NCBI GenBank assembly: GCA_027484685.1
Contig: JAIXSO010000060.1
Coordinates: 1-64,000 of the forward strand
DNA: 64,000 nt
Direction: 5' to 3'
From: Bacteroidota bacterium
GTDB taxonomy: Bacteria; Bacteroidota; Bacteroidia; UKL13-3
Position 1 is the stretch's first letter, and every line of letters starts with the position of its first letter. Under the pieces are notes generated by a model. That model saw only the letters and a list, made by a program, of their open reading frames with translations. It was not told where the DNA came from and did not search any database. This document shows, piece after piece, positions 36,226-44,134 of the stretch. A program made the position numbers and the translations under genes.

Positions 36226-37008
36226 GTGGACAAATTAGGTTACATAGAAATTAGAATTACAGGTTCAAGAGGAAATCTTGAACTATCGCCCAACAATTAT
36301 GATATTCGGGAGATTGTTTCTATACTTGAAAATGCAGAAAACCTACTTTATCCTAATGACAAAAAAGACAGACCAACAATAAGTTACAGTATTGAAAAGG
36401 GTTCTGTTAAACACATTCTTAAAACTTCAATTCAATATATCATTGGCTTTAATGCAGTTATTGGACAAGTAAACCAAATTCAAAACATTGATTTTTTAGA
36501 CCTTTCAACTGCAAAAGCTTTTGAAAACATACAAGATATTGCTTCAAAAAAAGACTATGTTTTTAGTATAAAAACTTCTCTCGACAATACGAATGAAGTC
36601 AATGTTGACAGAACCACTAAATTTAAAAGAACAGAAGCCATTTGGGCCGAAGCTGAATTTTATTTTTATGGAAAAGTTACAAATGCAGGAGGTAAAGACA
36701 AAGCCAATATACATATTTACACAGAAGATTTAGGTACTATAAGAGTACAAACTCCAATTAGTTTTTTAGAAGATTATGAAGATAATTTACTTTACAAAAC
36801 TCTTGGAGTTAGAGCAACTGGTAAGCAACATTCAGAAACAGGAGAAATTGATACAACAACCTTGAAGTTTGTTGAATTAATTGATTATCAACCAAAATAT
36901 GACGAATTTTATTTGAAAGGTTTGAGAGATAAAGCAAAAAAATCTTGGCTTGGAAGTATTAACGCTGATAATTGGTTAGCTGAAATTAGAGGTGGATATG
37001 ACTCATAA
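36226..37008 (+). CDS. Unknown protein paired with PIN toxin
   Basis: A protein of 260 residues from GTG 36226 (MDKLGYIEIRITGSRG). I do not recognise a family. It is soluble and looks alpha/beta in its first half, with a segment DKANIHIYTEDLGTIRVQTP and a C-terminal tail rich in charged residues. It overlaps the PIN-domain gene by 11 nt, as antitoxin and toxin genes often do, so it may be the antitoxin. It is much longer than usual antitoxins (70-100 residues), so a different regulatory or substrate role is possible. Confidence 0.55.
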   Translation: MDKLGYIEIRITGSRGNLELSPNNYDIREIVSILENAENLLYPNDKKDRPTISYSIEKGSVKHILKTSIQYIIGFNAVIGQVNQIQNIDFLDLSTAKAFENIQDIASKKDYVFSIKTSLDNTNEVNVDRTTKFKRTEAIWAEAEFYFYGKVTNAGGKDKANIHIYTEDLGTIRVQTPISFLEDYEDNLLYKTLGVRATGKQHSETGEIDTTTLKFVELIDYQPKYDEFYLKGLRDKAKKSWLGSINADNWLAEIRGGYDS

Positions 37009-37480
37009 ATCGGTACTTCTTGACACAAGTTTCTTCCTTCGGTTTTTAAATGATGAAAGTCCTCTTTATAATAATGCAGATAGGTATTTTCGTTATTTTA
37101 TTCAAAATGAAATAACCATGATGGTTTCGACCATTTCTATAGCAGAATATTGTGTAGGGGGTGATATTCAGGAATTGCCATTAAAAAATTTACAAATTGT
37201 GCCATTCAATTTAGACCATTCAAAAAGAACTGGAGAGTTTGCTAAAATTGTATTTCAAAACAAACAAAAACTTAAACTGAACGAGAGGAATATTATTCCA
37301 AATGATACAAAATTATTTGCTCAGGCTGATTGCGAAAAATCTGTTGAATTTTACCTTTCCTCAGACACTGAAAGTTTGAAAATTTATAACTTATTGAAGC
37401 AAAGTATTAATCCCAAATTTCAATTTATAGATTTGAATACTCCATACAATGAAATCTTTGGAGTAATTGACTTTGGATAA
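36998..37480 (+). CDS. PIN-domain ribonuclease, toxin-like
   Basis: A protein of 160 residues from ATG 36998. The PIN-fold acidic residues are visible in VLLDTSFFLRFLND, STISIAEYCVGG and IIPNDTKLFAQAD, which coordinate metal for RNA cleavage. VapC-type toxins are usually near 130 residues; this one has a longer C-terminus. It is translationally coupled to the unknown upstream gene. The pair forms the first unit of the 36-42 kb cassette-like array. Confidence 0.8.
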   Translation: MTHKSVLLDTSFFLRFLNDESPLYNNADRYFRYFIQNEITMMVSTISIAEYCVGGDIQELPLKNLQIVPFNLDHSKRTGEFAKIVFQNKQKLKLNERNIIPNDTKLFAQADCEKSVEFYLSSDTESLKIYNLLKQSINPKFQFIDLNTPYNEIFGVIDFG

Positions 37481-37499
37481 AAAATTACCGCTTTCAACT

Positions 37500-37620
37500 T
37501 TGTTTCCGCCCTTGTTATTGTTTAGCGCAGCGTCACCAACAAGCAAATTATTTTAGTAAACCACCAACAGCTAGTTTTTATAAAAATAACTTTAATTGCT
37601 AAATGGAATTAATAAAATTG
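37500..37620 (+). repeat. Cassette 3' element, shared with 42020-42066
   Basis: TTTCCGCCCTTGTTATTG, then TTTAGCGCAGCGTCACCAAC (37501-37541) recurs at 42022-42062 after the alpha/beta hydrolase with only a few changes. The following AGCTAGTTTTTATAAAA...TTAATTGCTAAATGGAATT (37571-37612) recurs at 41080-41126 upstream of that hydrolase. The second block is cut by the IS element at 37627. Confidence 0.6.
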
Positions 37621-37626
37621 GGTTAA

Positions 37627-38794
37627 TGGACAAAATAGTTCCTTGAAAACTTGAAACCTCTTGATATTTGTACCTTTGAGGCAAATGAAAGGTTATGAAT
37701 AAAAAAACTGCTTTTATTGTGGCAGCAAAATAATAAGTAAAAAAGGGTTTCAGAGTGGCAAACAACGATATAAATGTGCTTCATGTGGTAAAATATTTAA
37801 CGGTGGTTCTCGATTAAATTCAAATATTATTTGGGAAGAATACACCAAAGGCAAGCAAACATATTTGCAATTAGCACAAAAATATAATTGCTCACCAAAA
37901 ACAATTCAGAGGAAAATTGATAGAGTAAAACCGACTCCCAAGACTACCTTTTTGAATGTGGCAAATGTGTTAATGGACACAACTTATTTTGGGAATAAAT
38001 TTGGCGTAATGGTTTTTAAAGATAGTATTACAGGCGATATTTTATTTAAGCAATACGTAAAACAAGAAAGCAATTTATTGTACCTAAAAGGGATAGAAGA
38101 AATAGCCAAAAGAGGTATAAAAATTCAATCAATTATTTGTGACGGAAGAAAAGGTTTGTTCCAATTATTTCCTGATATTCCCGTGCAGATGTGCAATTTT
38201 CATCAAGTAGCTATTATACGAAGATACTTAACCAGAAAGCCTAAACTTCAAGCTAGTAAAGAGCTTTGGGAGATTACCTTGTTACTCAAAGATACAGATA
38301 AAGAAAGTTTTGAAGGATTGTTAAAGCAATGGTATGAAAAATGGAAGGACTTTTTAAACGAACGTAAATTAGACCTCAATGGCAAAAATAGATATGTTCA
38401 TAAACGGCTTAGAAGTGCTTACAGAAGTTTAACAACAAACCTAAATTGGCTGTTTACCTGGTATGATAATATATCTTTAAAAATACCTCATACCACTAAT
38501 GCAATTGATGGACACTTTGCCGATTTAAAGAACAAATTGAGAAATCATAATGGCTTATCAGAAACTAGAAAAAAGAAGTTTATAGATGAGTTTTTTAAGG
38601 CATAAAGACCTTTAAAATTATCAGAGGATTATCCTAAAACAACCCTCTGATTGACAATTTTGTCGGTCATCAAACTATCCCTGAACAAGTTGCTCTCCAG
38701 CAGAGCTTATCTCCGTTTTGTTTGATTGGGTAAAAATACAAATTTTAAAACAGCAAAGATAAAAGCCTTAAAAAAATAGGAACTATTTTGTCCA
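37627..38794 (+). mobile_element. IS256-like (variant zinc-type) insertion sequence
   Basis: Terminal inverted repeats of 17 bp are identical: TGGACAAAATAGTTCCT at 37627-37643 and its complement at 38778-38794. The element is 1168 bp with one transposase gene. A second partial right end (AGGAACTATTTTGTC) sits 24 nt beyond, at 38818-38832. A TACCTTTG -7 promoter element lies at 37671-37678 inside the left end. The element interrupts a cassette linker. Confidence 0.8.
37695..38605 (+). CDS. IS256-family variant transposase, 5' frameshift
   Basis: The coding frame includes a zinc-ribbon (CFYCGSK, then CASCGKIF), an HTH (LAQKYNCSPKTIQRKIDR), and a MULE-type DDE core with Asp in LMDTTYFG and ICDGRKGLF. 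At the usual last catalytic Glu position HTTNAIDGHF has Asp. The zinc ribbon lies upstream of any in-frame start: the frame is closed by TAA at 37700. ATG 37695 (MNKK) enters it only through a -1 shift at the A7 run 37701-37707. That may be programmed frameshifting, a mutation or a base-calling error. Confidence 0.75.
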
Positions 38795-38944
38795 CTTGAA
38801 TCAAACATCTAAAAAATAGGAACTATTTTGTCTATTACTTCATAAAATTGTAGAAACAAAACAAAAAGTTGTGCAATCCCAAACTTTTAGGGGGAAATTT
38901 TATGTATTTATAAGTTACGCATCATTTTTAAGATACCCAGAACA
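38606..38944. other. IS right end and cassette leader
   Basis: After the transposase, AACCCTCTGA and TCAGAGG form a small hairpin near 38620-38650. The IS right end and its partial second copy follow. From about 38840 the sequence is cassette leader and ends in TATAAGTTACGC, core GTTACGC at 38914-38920, 25 nt before the ankyrin gene. Confidence 0.5.
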
Positions 38945-39553
38945 ATGATAAAAAAGGACATAAAAAGTTTTTTTAAAGCAGTTTCAGACGGAGACATTCA
39001 TAAAGTTTCAGAACTTTTGGAGAACAACATTAAATATGCAACAATTTGTAATATTGCACCACCCAAAAAAGATGATGGACAATCTGGTCTTCAAGTTGCC
39101 TTTAAGACAGGAAACTTTGAAATTGCCAAGCTCCTAATAGATAAAGGAGCTGACATTAATTTTATTGAAACTTCTGAAATAAACGAATGGACTGCTCCAG
39201 TTTTACATGACTGTATAAGAGCAACAATTTTTAATTCATTCACTTTACAAAAAGATACAAAACGGTTTGATGAAGCTTTTTCTATTTTGAAGTTAATGTT
39301 AAGCAAAAAAGCTGATCCCAAAGCAACTGACTCTTACGGTAATAATGGTTTGCACAGAGCTTTATTAGACGCAAAACAAATGCTTGATAACCCAACCACA
39401 GACTTTTCAGATGATATTTTAGTAAAACAACTTCAAAGTGTTTTCAGTGAATTAATTAAAGCAGGGGCTAACATTAAACAAGGTAGCGAAAAAAACGAAA
39501 GTGCTGAAGAATTGTATTTGAATTTTAAATTAGATAAATATAATCTGTGGTAA
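38945..39553 (+). CDS. Ankyrin-repeat protein
   Basis: A protein of 202 residues without signal peptide. Ankyrin helices are seen in FFKAVSDGDIHKVSELLENN, LQVAFKTGNFEIAKLLIDKGADINF and NNGLHRALLDAKQ, and a final SELIKAGANIKQG. About four to five repeats are present. Such proteins mediate protein binding; the partner is unknown. It is a single-gene cassette between the core at 38914 and the linker at 39556. Confidence 0.8.
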   Translation: MIKKDIKSFFKAVSDGDIHKVSELLENNIKYATICNIAPPKKDDGQSGLQVAFKTGNFEIAKLLIDKGADINFIETSEINEWTAPVLHDCIRATIFNSFTLQKDTKRFDEAFSILKLMLSKKADPKATDSYGNNGLHRALLDAKQMLDNPTTDFSDDILVKQLQSVFSELIKAGANIKQGSEKNESAEELYLNFKLDKYNLW

Positions 39554-39751
39554 TAACCAATATTAAACGTGACAGTTTTAAAAACTTGTTACGTTTTTTT
39601 GTAGGAACAAATTGCTAGCGTAAAATAAAAGCCAATTTGATGATTCGTAAGAAAAAGTTTTGTTTGATATAAAAAATGCTGAAACAGTTACTTAAAGCCA
39701 ACACAAATGTGATGGTTTTGTGTAGTTTTGTTACATATAAGCAAGTTGGGC
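39554..39751 (+). repeat. Cassette linker copy with hairpin and core GTTGGGC
   Basis: The linker begins AACCAATATTAAACGTGACAG with a hairpin at 39567-39594 and T-run, which can terminate the ankyrin transcript. It continues AATTGCTAGCG, GCCAATTTGATGATTCG, TGCTGAAACAGTTACTTAAA and GTGATGGTTTTGTGTAG, and ends ACATATAAGCAAGTTGGGC. The core GTTGGGCG (39745-39752) is complementary to CGCCCAAC at 40875-40882. Confidence 0.65.
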
Positions 39752-39759
39752 GTAGTATT

Positions 39760-40866
39760 ATGAAGATCATATTTTATATAATAACTTTTCTGTTTTTGAC
39801 CACTACTTTCTGTTTTGGACAATCTAAACGTGTACCTAAAAATCTTCATCAAGCTGTAAGATTTTTAAACAAAGACTGTTCAGACAGTTTGAAGGATATC
39901 ATAAAAACTACAGAAGACAAAAATATTAAAGAGTTAAGTTATCCTTGGGGCGGGGATTATAAAACAATTTTCAATTGGACATCTGACGAAAATGAAAATT
40001 CTAAAATTGTTCAATTCTTAAATTCAAAAGGCATTTCTTCACATCAGGAAGAAGTAATTTTAATTGCGTTTAAGCAGTTTTTACTCAGTCAACAATTTGA
40101 TGAAACTGCAATTATAAAACCATTCCAAGACATTGAAACTAAATGGGCGAATGAAGACAAAGTTAGATTTACATCTGACAGCCTTAGAGGAGTTTATATC
40201 CCAAAAGATTTAGAAGACTGTTTTATACAAATAAATTCTTTTTGGGTAGATAGTACAAAGCTAAAAATGAAAAAATTAACTGAAAGTGAATTTTCAGGAA
40301 GGCTGCACCATGGATTTGGAACTTGGATTAGAAATAATTGGCAATTATGGGGTGGTTCAAGGCTTTCTAAATATTTTAATAACAAAGGTATTTATCACCC
40401 AGATGATATGTCTGGAATAATTTTAGATAGTTATCACAGAAATCTGAATGGACAAGAAATCAACCTTGATGAACAAGTAAAGTATTATCAAGACTTTTGG
40501 GAAGAATCAAAACTTGCGGAGAAAGAACGCAAACTAAAGGAATTTTCAGAATACAAATTAGGCGATACGTTACTTTATAAATACGAATTGGGTTACGTAA
40601 GCAAAAGGCAAGAAGAAAAAGATGATGATGACATTTGTATTGCAAAAGGCATTGTAACAGAACTAAACAATGACAAGTTTCTAATAAGAGTAAAACTCAT
40701 AGAGAGTTGTGACAGAAAAGGAATTATATACTACGACAACAAGGACTATAAGATTTGGAACAAGGAAACCAAAAAATGGGAAAAGCCTACTAAAAGAGAA
40801 ATAAGAAGAATGAAAGTAAAACAAGAAAATTGGTTCTACTATGACGATTGGGAAACGAATGAATAG
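39760..40866 (+). CDS. Secreted DUF6794-domain protein
   Basis: A protein of 368 residues from ATG 39760 (MKIIFYIITFLFLTTTFCFGQ), with a signal peptide; the longer frame would read the linker. It has two related segments: RVPKNLHQAVRFLNKDCSDS and a second DLEDCFIQINSFW, followed by GFGTWIRNNWQLWGGSRLSK and HPDDMSGIILDSYHRNLNG. The last part matches DUF6794 as I remember it. A charged C-terminal domain follows (EYKLGDTLLYKYELG). The function is unknown. It is the best-defined single-gene cassette of the array. Confidence 0.65.
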   Translation: MKIIFYIITFLFLTTTFCFGQSKRVPKNLHQAVRFLNKDCSDSLKDIIKTTEDKNIKELSYPWGGDYKTIFNWTSDENENSKIVQFLNSKGISSHQEEVILIAFKQFLLSQQFDETAIIKPFQDIETKWANEDKVRFTSDSLRGVYIPKDLEDCFIQINSFWVDSTKLKMKKLTESEFSGRLHHGFGTWIRNNWQLWGGSRLSKYFNNKGIYHPDDMSGIILDSYHRNLNGQEINLDEQVKYYQDFWEESKLAEKERKLKEFSEYKLGDTLLYKYELGYVSKRQEEKDDDDICIAKGIVTELNNDKFLIRVKLIESCDRKGIIYYDNKDYKIWNKETKKWEKPTKREIRRMKVKQENWFYYDDWETNE

Positions 40867-40874
40867 AATAATTT

Positions 40875-41180
40875 CGCCCAACAGCAACTATCCAAAAGAC
40901 GGGGTTTCGTATTCCAAAGACAGTTTTGTGGATAATCAAATATTAGTTTTTCAAATAAAGTTTTGTGGTAAAAGTCCCGCCCTTCTTCGACTACAATTCA
41001 TAACCAATATTAAACGTGACAGGTTTTTAAAAACCTGTCACGTTTTTTTTATGAAGTAAACTGCTAGAATAAAAATCACTAACAACTAGTTTTTATAAAA
41101 TTAACTTTAATTACTAAATGGAATTAATATAATTACTAAAAAATATCTTTATTATGATGTTGCATTTATAAAAGTTAGGC
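40875..41180 (+). repeat. Cassette end CGCCCAAC and next linker
   Basis: CGCCCAAC (40875-40882) follows the DUF6794 stop by 8 nt and is complementary to the core before that gene. From 41001 AACCAATATTAAACGTGACAGG opens a perfect 30-bp palindrome (41014-41043) with a T8 run. A different second half follows (shared with 37571-37612) and ends TATAAAAGTTAGGC, core GTTAGGC 41174-41180. Confidence 0.65.
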
Positions 41181-41202
41181 ACCATTTTTAAAACCTCAAA
41201 AA

Positions 41203-42003
41203 ATGCAGAAAATCATTATAAATATACTCAAAGTTATTTTAGCACTTTACATAATTTTATGTGGATTGCTTTATTTTTTTCAAGAGAAATTGATTTTCTT
41301 CCCTCAAAAGTTGGATAAAAACTATCAATTTGAATTTGTACAAAAATTTGAAGAAATAGATATTAATACTACTGATAATAAGAAACTTAATGGACTTTTA
41401 TTTAAAGCCGATAGTGCAAAAGGACTAATATTTTATTTGCATGGAAATGCAGGTTGTTTGAGTTCGTGGGGAGATGTTGCAAAAACTTACACAGATTTAA
41501 ACTATGATGTATTCATTATTGATTACAGAAGTTATGGAAAAAGTGAAGGTGAAATAGATGGACAAAACCAACTGTTTAAGGACAATCAAATAGCTTATAA
41601 TGAAATGAAAAAGAAATATCCAGAAAATAAAATAATAGTTTTAGGATATTCAATAGGAACAGGACTAGCTTCAAAACTTGCTGCTACAAACAATCCTAAA
41701 CTCTTGATTTTACAAGCACCCTATTACAATTTGACAGATATGATGAAACAGACCTATCCTTTTGTGCCGACCTTTTTATTGAAATATAAGTTTGCAACAA
41801 ACGAATATTTAACAAACTGTAAAATGCCAGTTGTTATTTTTCACGGAAACAAAGATGAAGTTATTTATTATGGCTCGTCACTAAAACTGAAAGAAGAATT
41901 TAGAAAACAAGACACTTTGATAACACTTAACAATCAAGGACATAATGGAATGACAAACAATAATGACTACAAAATAGGTTTACAGAAAATATTAACACGA
42001 TAA
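41203..42003 (+). CDS. Membrane-anchored alpha/beta hydrolase
   Basis: A protein of 266 residues. One N-terminal membrane helix (ILKVILALYIILCGLLYFF) is followed by an alpha/beta-hydrolase domain of the BEM46/YqiA-like type: oxyanion loop YLHGNAGCLSSWG, DYRSYGKSEG, nucleophile GYSIGTG, acid in FHGNKDEVI and catalytic His in NNQGHNGM. All triad residues are visible. The substrate is unknown. It is a single-gene cassette. Confidence 0.85.
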   Translation: MQKIIINILKVILALYIILCGLLYFFQEKLIFFPQKLDKNYQFEFVQKFEEIDINTTDNKKLNGLLFKADSAKGLIFYLHGNAGCLSSWGDVAKTYTDLNYDVFIIDYRSYGKSEGEIDGQNQLFKDNQIAYNEMKKKYPENKIIVLGYSIGTGLASKLAATNNPKLLILQAPYYNLTDMMKQTYPFVPTFLLKYKFATNEYLTNCKMPVVIFHGNKDEVIYYGSSLKLKEEFRKQDTLITLNNQGHNGMTNNNDYKIGLQKILTR

Positions 42004-42309
42004 AAAATGAACAACTAACTTGGGTTTCTGCCCTCGTTATTGTTTAGTGTAGCGTCACCAACAAGCTAGTGACTAAACATCAATTCATAACCAATACCAA
42101 ACGTGACAGGTTCTAAAAACTGTCACGTTTTTTTATTTTCAAATAACTATTTCTTTTGCTAAATCATTCTAATAATTATTTTTTAACAAATCAAATCATT
42201 AAATTTTACTTGGTATTTTATGCTTTTATTTGCAAGTCCATTTAAGCATAGCATTTCAAATGCTGAAGTTGGTGGCTACTGTTTCGAAATACAATAACAA
42301 TTAAAAGCA
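42004..42309. repeat. Gene-free: cassette 3' element and hairpin
   Basis: 42022-42062 repeats the 3' element of the PIN-toxin unit. 42101-42128 is the hairpin ACGTGACAGG...CTGTCACGT with a T-run. The rest up to the Crp-type gene is AT-rich, with ATGCTGAAGTTGG near 42260 that may be a decayed core. The array appears to stop here. Confidence 0.5.
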
Positions 42310-42888
42310 ATGCAAAACCTATTATTTAACTTTATATCAAAATACATTTCTATAACAGAAGAAGAGAAAAACGTACTCGTTTCTTTGAACCTATTTCATT
42401 CTGTTAAGAAGGGCACTATTTTATTAAAAGAAGGACAGCATTCGAAAGAAAGTTACTTTGTGCTAAATGGCTGTATTCGTACCTATTATATTTTAGATGG
42501 TGAAGAGAAAACCACAGCTTTCTATACAGAAATGGATGCTTTAACTCCTCCTTGTGTAATAAGCCAAACCCCTTCTGAATGTTATATTAGTTGTGTAGAA
42601 GACTCAATAATTCTGGTTTCTAATGAGGATATGTCGGAAGAAGTAAATAGTAAATTCCCGAAATTTGATATTATGTGTAGGAAGTTCTCAGAAGAATTAT
42701 TAGCTAAACAACAAATTAATTTTGACGAGTTTAAGACTTCATCTCCTGAGCAACGATACTTGAACTTACTTAAAAATAGACCTGACCTTATTCAGCGTGT
42801 GCCTCAACATCAATTAGCAAGTTTTTTAGGTATAAAACCACAATCATTAAGTAGACTAAGAGCAAGAATGCTAAAAAAAGAAAGCTAA
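42310..42888 (+). CDS. Crp/Fnr-family transcription regulator
   Basis: A protein of 192 residues. It has an N-terminal cyclic-nucleotide-binding-type beta-roll (KKGTILLKEGQHSKESYFVLNGCIRTYYI) and a C-terminal helix-turn-helix (HQLASFLGIKPQSLSRLRARM). The sensory ligand is unknown. It lies directly upstream of two envelope genes whose identical promoter regions carry the palindrome TTCACTTAAGTGAA, a plausible binding site (inference). Confidence 0.85.
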   Translation: MQNLLFNFISKYISITEEEKNVLVSLNLFHSVKKGTILLKEGQHSKESYFVLNGCIRTYYILDGEEKTTAFYTEMDALTPPCVISQTPSECYISCVEDSIILVSNEDMSEEVNSKFPKFDIMCRKFSEELLAKQQINFDEFKTSSPEQRYLNLLKNRPDLIQRVPQHQLASFLGIKPQSLSRLRARMLKKES

Positions 42889-42892
42889 AACT

Positions 42893-42949
42893 TATTTCTT
42901 CACTTAAGTGAACGAGTTATGATAACTCGCCAATCTACTTTTGCAATAT
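42893..42949 (+). promoter_or_regulatory. Regulated promoter, copy 1 of identical 57 bp
   Basis: The block holds palindromes TTCACTTAAGTGAA (42899-42912) and GAGTTATGATAACTC (42914-42928) and the -7 element TACTTTTG (42936-42943). No TTTG is seen at -33; the second palindrome occupies that place, as expected for activator-dependent transcription. The same 57 bases occur at 44057-44113. Confidence 0.7.
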
Positions 42950-42971
42950 CAATTAAAAATGAAAAAAAGAT

Positions 42972-43589
42972 ATGCGAAAAAAGATTTTATTTTATGCCTT
43001 AATTATAGTATTGGCAAGCAGTTTACAGGCAAATGCTCAAAATGCCCCAAAAGACACAACTTACAAAAGGTGGTTTATAGGTAGTACCTTATTTTTATTG
43101 GGTAATTTTGATCAAACAAACAACCCGGAGTTTATACAAATAAATGCAGGATACAGGATAACACCTAAAGATGTTATTCTTTTTAAATTTAAAAGGTCCA
43201 TTTATTCTTGGCCACTTGGCATCCCATTTGGACCTGATTTTGATAAACCAGGGCTAAACTATCCCGGACACGCACGTATTCTTGCTCCTCAAATAGGCTA
43301 TCAGCGATTTTGGTGGAAAGGTGTATTTACATCCGTTACCGCAATGAATGCCTTTGAAAAATATTTAGATAAGGATAACAAAAAGATTGGAAATGGTTAT
43401 ACCTTATACCTAGACTTTTATTTGGGTTACCAATTTAAGTTTGGTAAAAAACGCTTCTTTTTCGAACCAGCAATTGGAATTAGTACTTGGCCTATAAGAA
43501 CTAATGTTCCCGAATCATTTAAAGCATTAGATGATAAATGGAATAACTACTTTATTCAACCAGGGTTTGATTTTGGCATTAACTTTTAG
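42972..43589 (+). CDS. Outer-membrane-type protein, paralogue 1
   Basis: A protein of 205 residues with signal peptide (ALIIVLASSLQANAQ). The mature part has alternating aromatic beta-strands (YKRWFIGSTLFLLGNF, INAGYRITPKDVILFKF, GYQRFWWKGVFTSV) and ends in Phe, fitting an eight-strand barrel. I do not know its function. It resembles the product of 44135-44758 (TYKRWF.GSTLF, GYRIT.KDVI, GNGY/F). The promoter lies directly upstream. Confidence 0.7.
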   Translation: MRKKILFYALIIVLASSLQANAQNAPKDTTYKRWFIGSTLFLLGNFDQTNNPEFIQINAGYRITPKDVILFKFKRSIYSWPLGIPFGPDFDKPGLNYPGHARILAPQIGYQRFWWKGVFTSVTAMNAFEKYLDKDNKKIGNGYTLYLDFYLGYQFKFGKKRFFFEPAIGISTWPIRTNVPESFKALDDKWNNYFIQPGFDFGINF

Positions 43590-43641
43590 CATCAAAATCA
43601 ATAAATAATCAATTTACATAAAACAATAAAAAATTTCTATA

Positions 43642-44013
43642 ATGAAAAAGAAATTCAACTATTCCTTGCTGTTTTTGCTAACAGCATTCCTTAGTTCATG
43701 TGGCATTGGTGCAGCATTTGTTACCAATCACAATCAAAACGCAACTGAGGTACACTTAAGTGGCAATAACTTCAAAGTAATTGATCAAGTAAGTGGAAGT
43801 TCAGAAACATCTTATGTGTTTGCAATTGGAGGTATGAACAAAAGGCAATTGTATGAAAATGCATATTCAACAATGATGAAGAAAGCCAACTTATTAAATG
43901 GTTCAAAAGCTATCATAAACGTAATGACAGAGGAACACGTTAGTGGTTTTGCTCCTTTCTTTGTTAAACGAACGATAACAGTGAGTGCCCAAGTAGTAGA
44001 ATTTACAAGGTAG
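43642..44013 (+). CDS. Small lipoprotein, DUF6567-like
   Basis: A protein of 123 residues with lipoprotein signal (LLTAFLSSCGIGAAF). Conserved-looking stretches are NATEVHLSGNNFKVIDQVSG, YVFAIGGMNKRQLYENAYS and NGSKAIINVMTEEHVSG, which I associate with DUF6567. It follows paralogue 1 by 52 nt and probably shares its promoter. The role is unknown. Confidence 0.6.
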   Translation: MKKKFNYSLLFLLTAFLSSCGIGAAFVTNHNQNATEVHLSGNNFKVIDQVSGSSETSYVFAIGGMNKRQLYENAYSTMMKKANLLNGSKAIINVMTEEHVSGFAPFFVKRTITVSAQVVEFTR

Positions 44014-44056
44014 TTTTAAATAAATAGGTAACGGATTTTTAAAAAGTGATAAAACG

Positions 44057-44113
44057 TATTTCTTCACTTAAGTGAACGAGTTATGATAACTCGCCAATCT
44101 ACTTTTGCAATAT
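44057..44113 (+). promoter_or_regulatory. Regulated promoter, copy 2 of identical 57 bp
   Basis: Identical to 42893-42949, with palindromes at 44063-44076 and 44078-44092 and TACTTTTG at 44100-44107. It drives the second paralogue. Full identity of the promoter while the coding sequences have diverged implies selection or recent conversion. Confidence 0.7.
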
Positions 44114-44134
44114 TATTTAACAACAAAAATAGAT

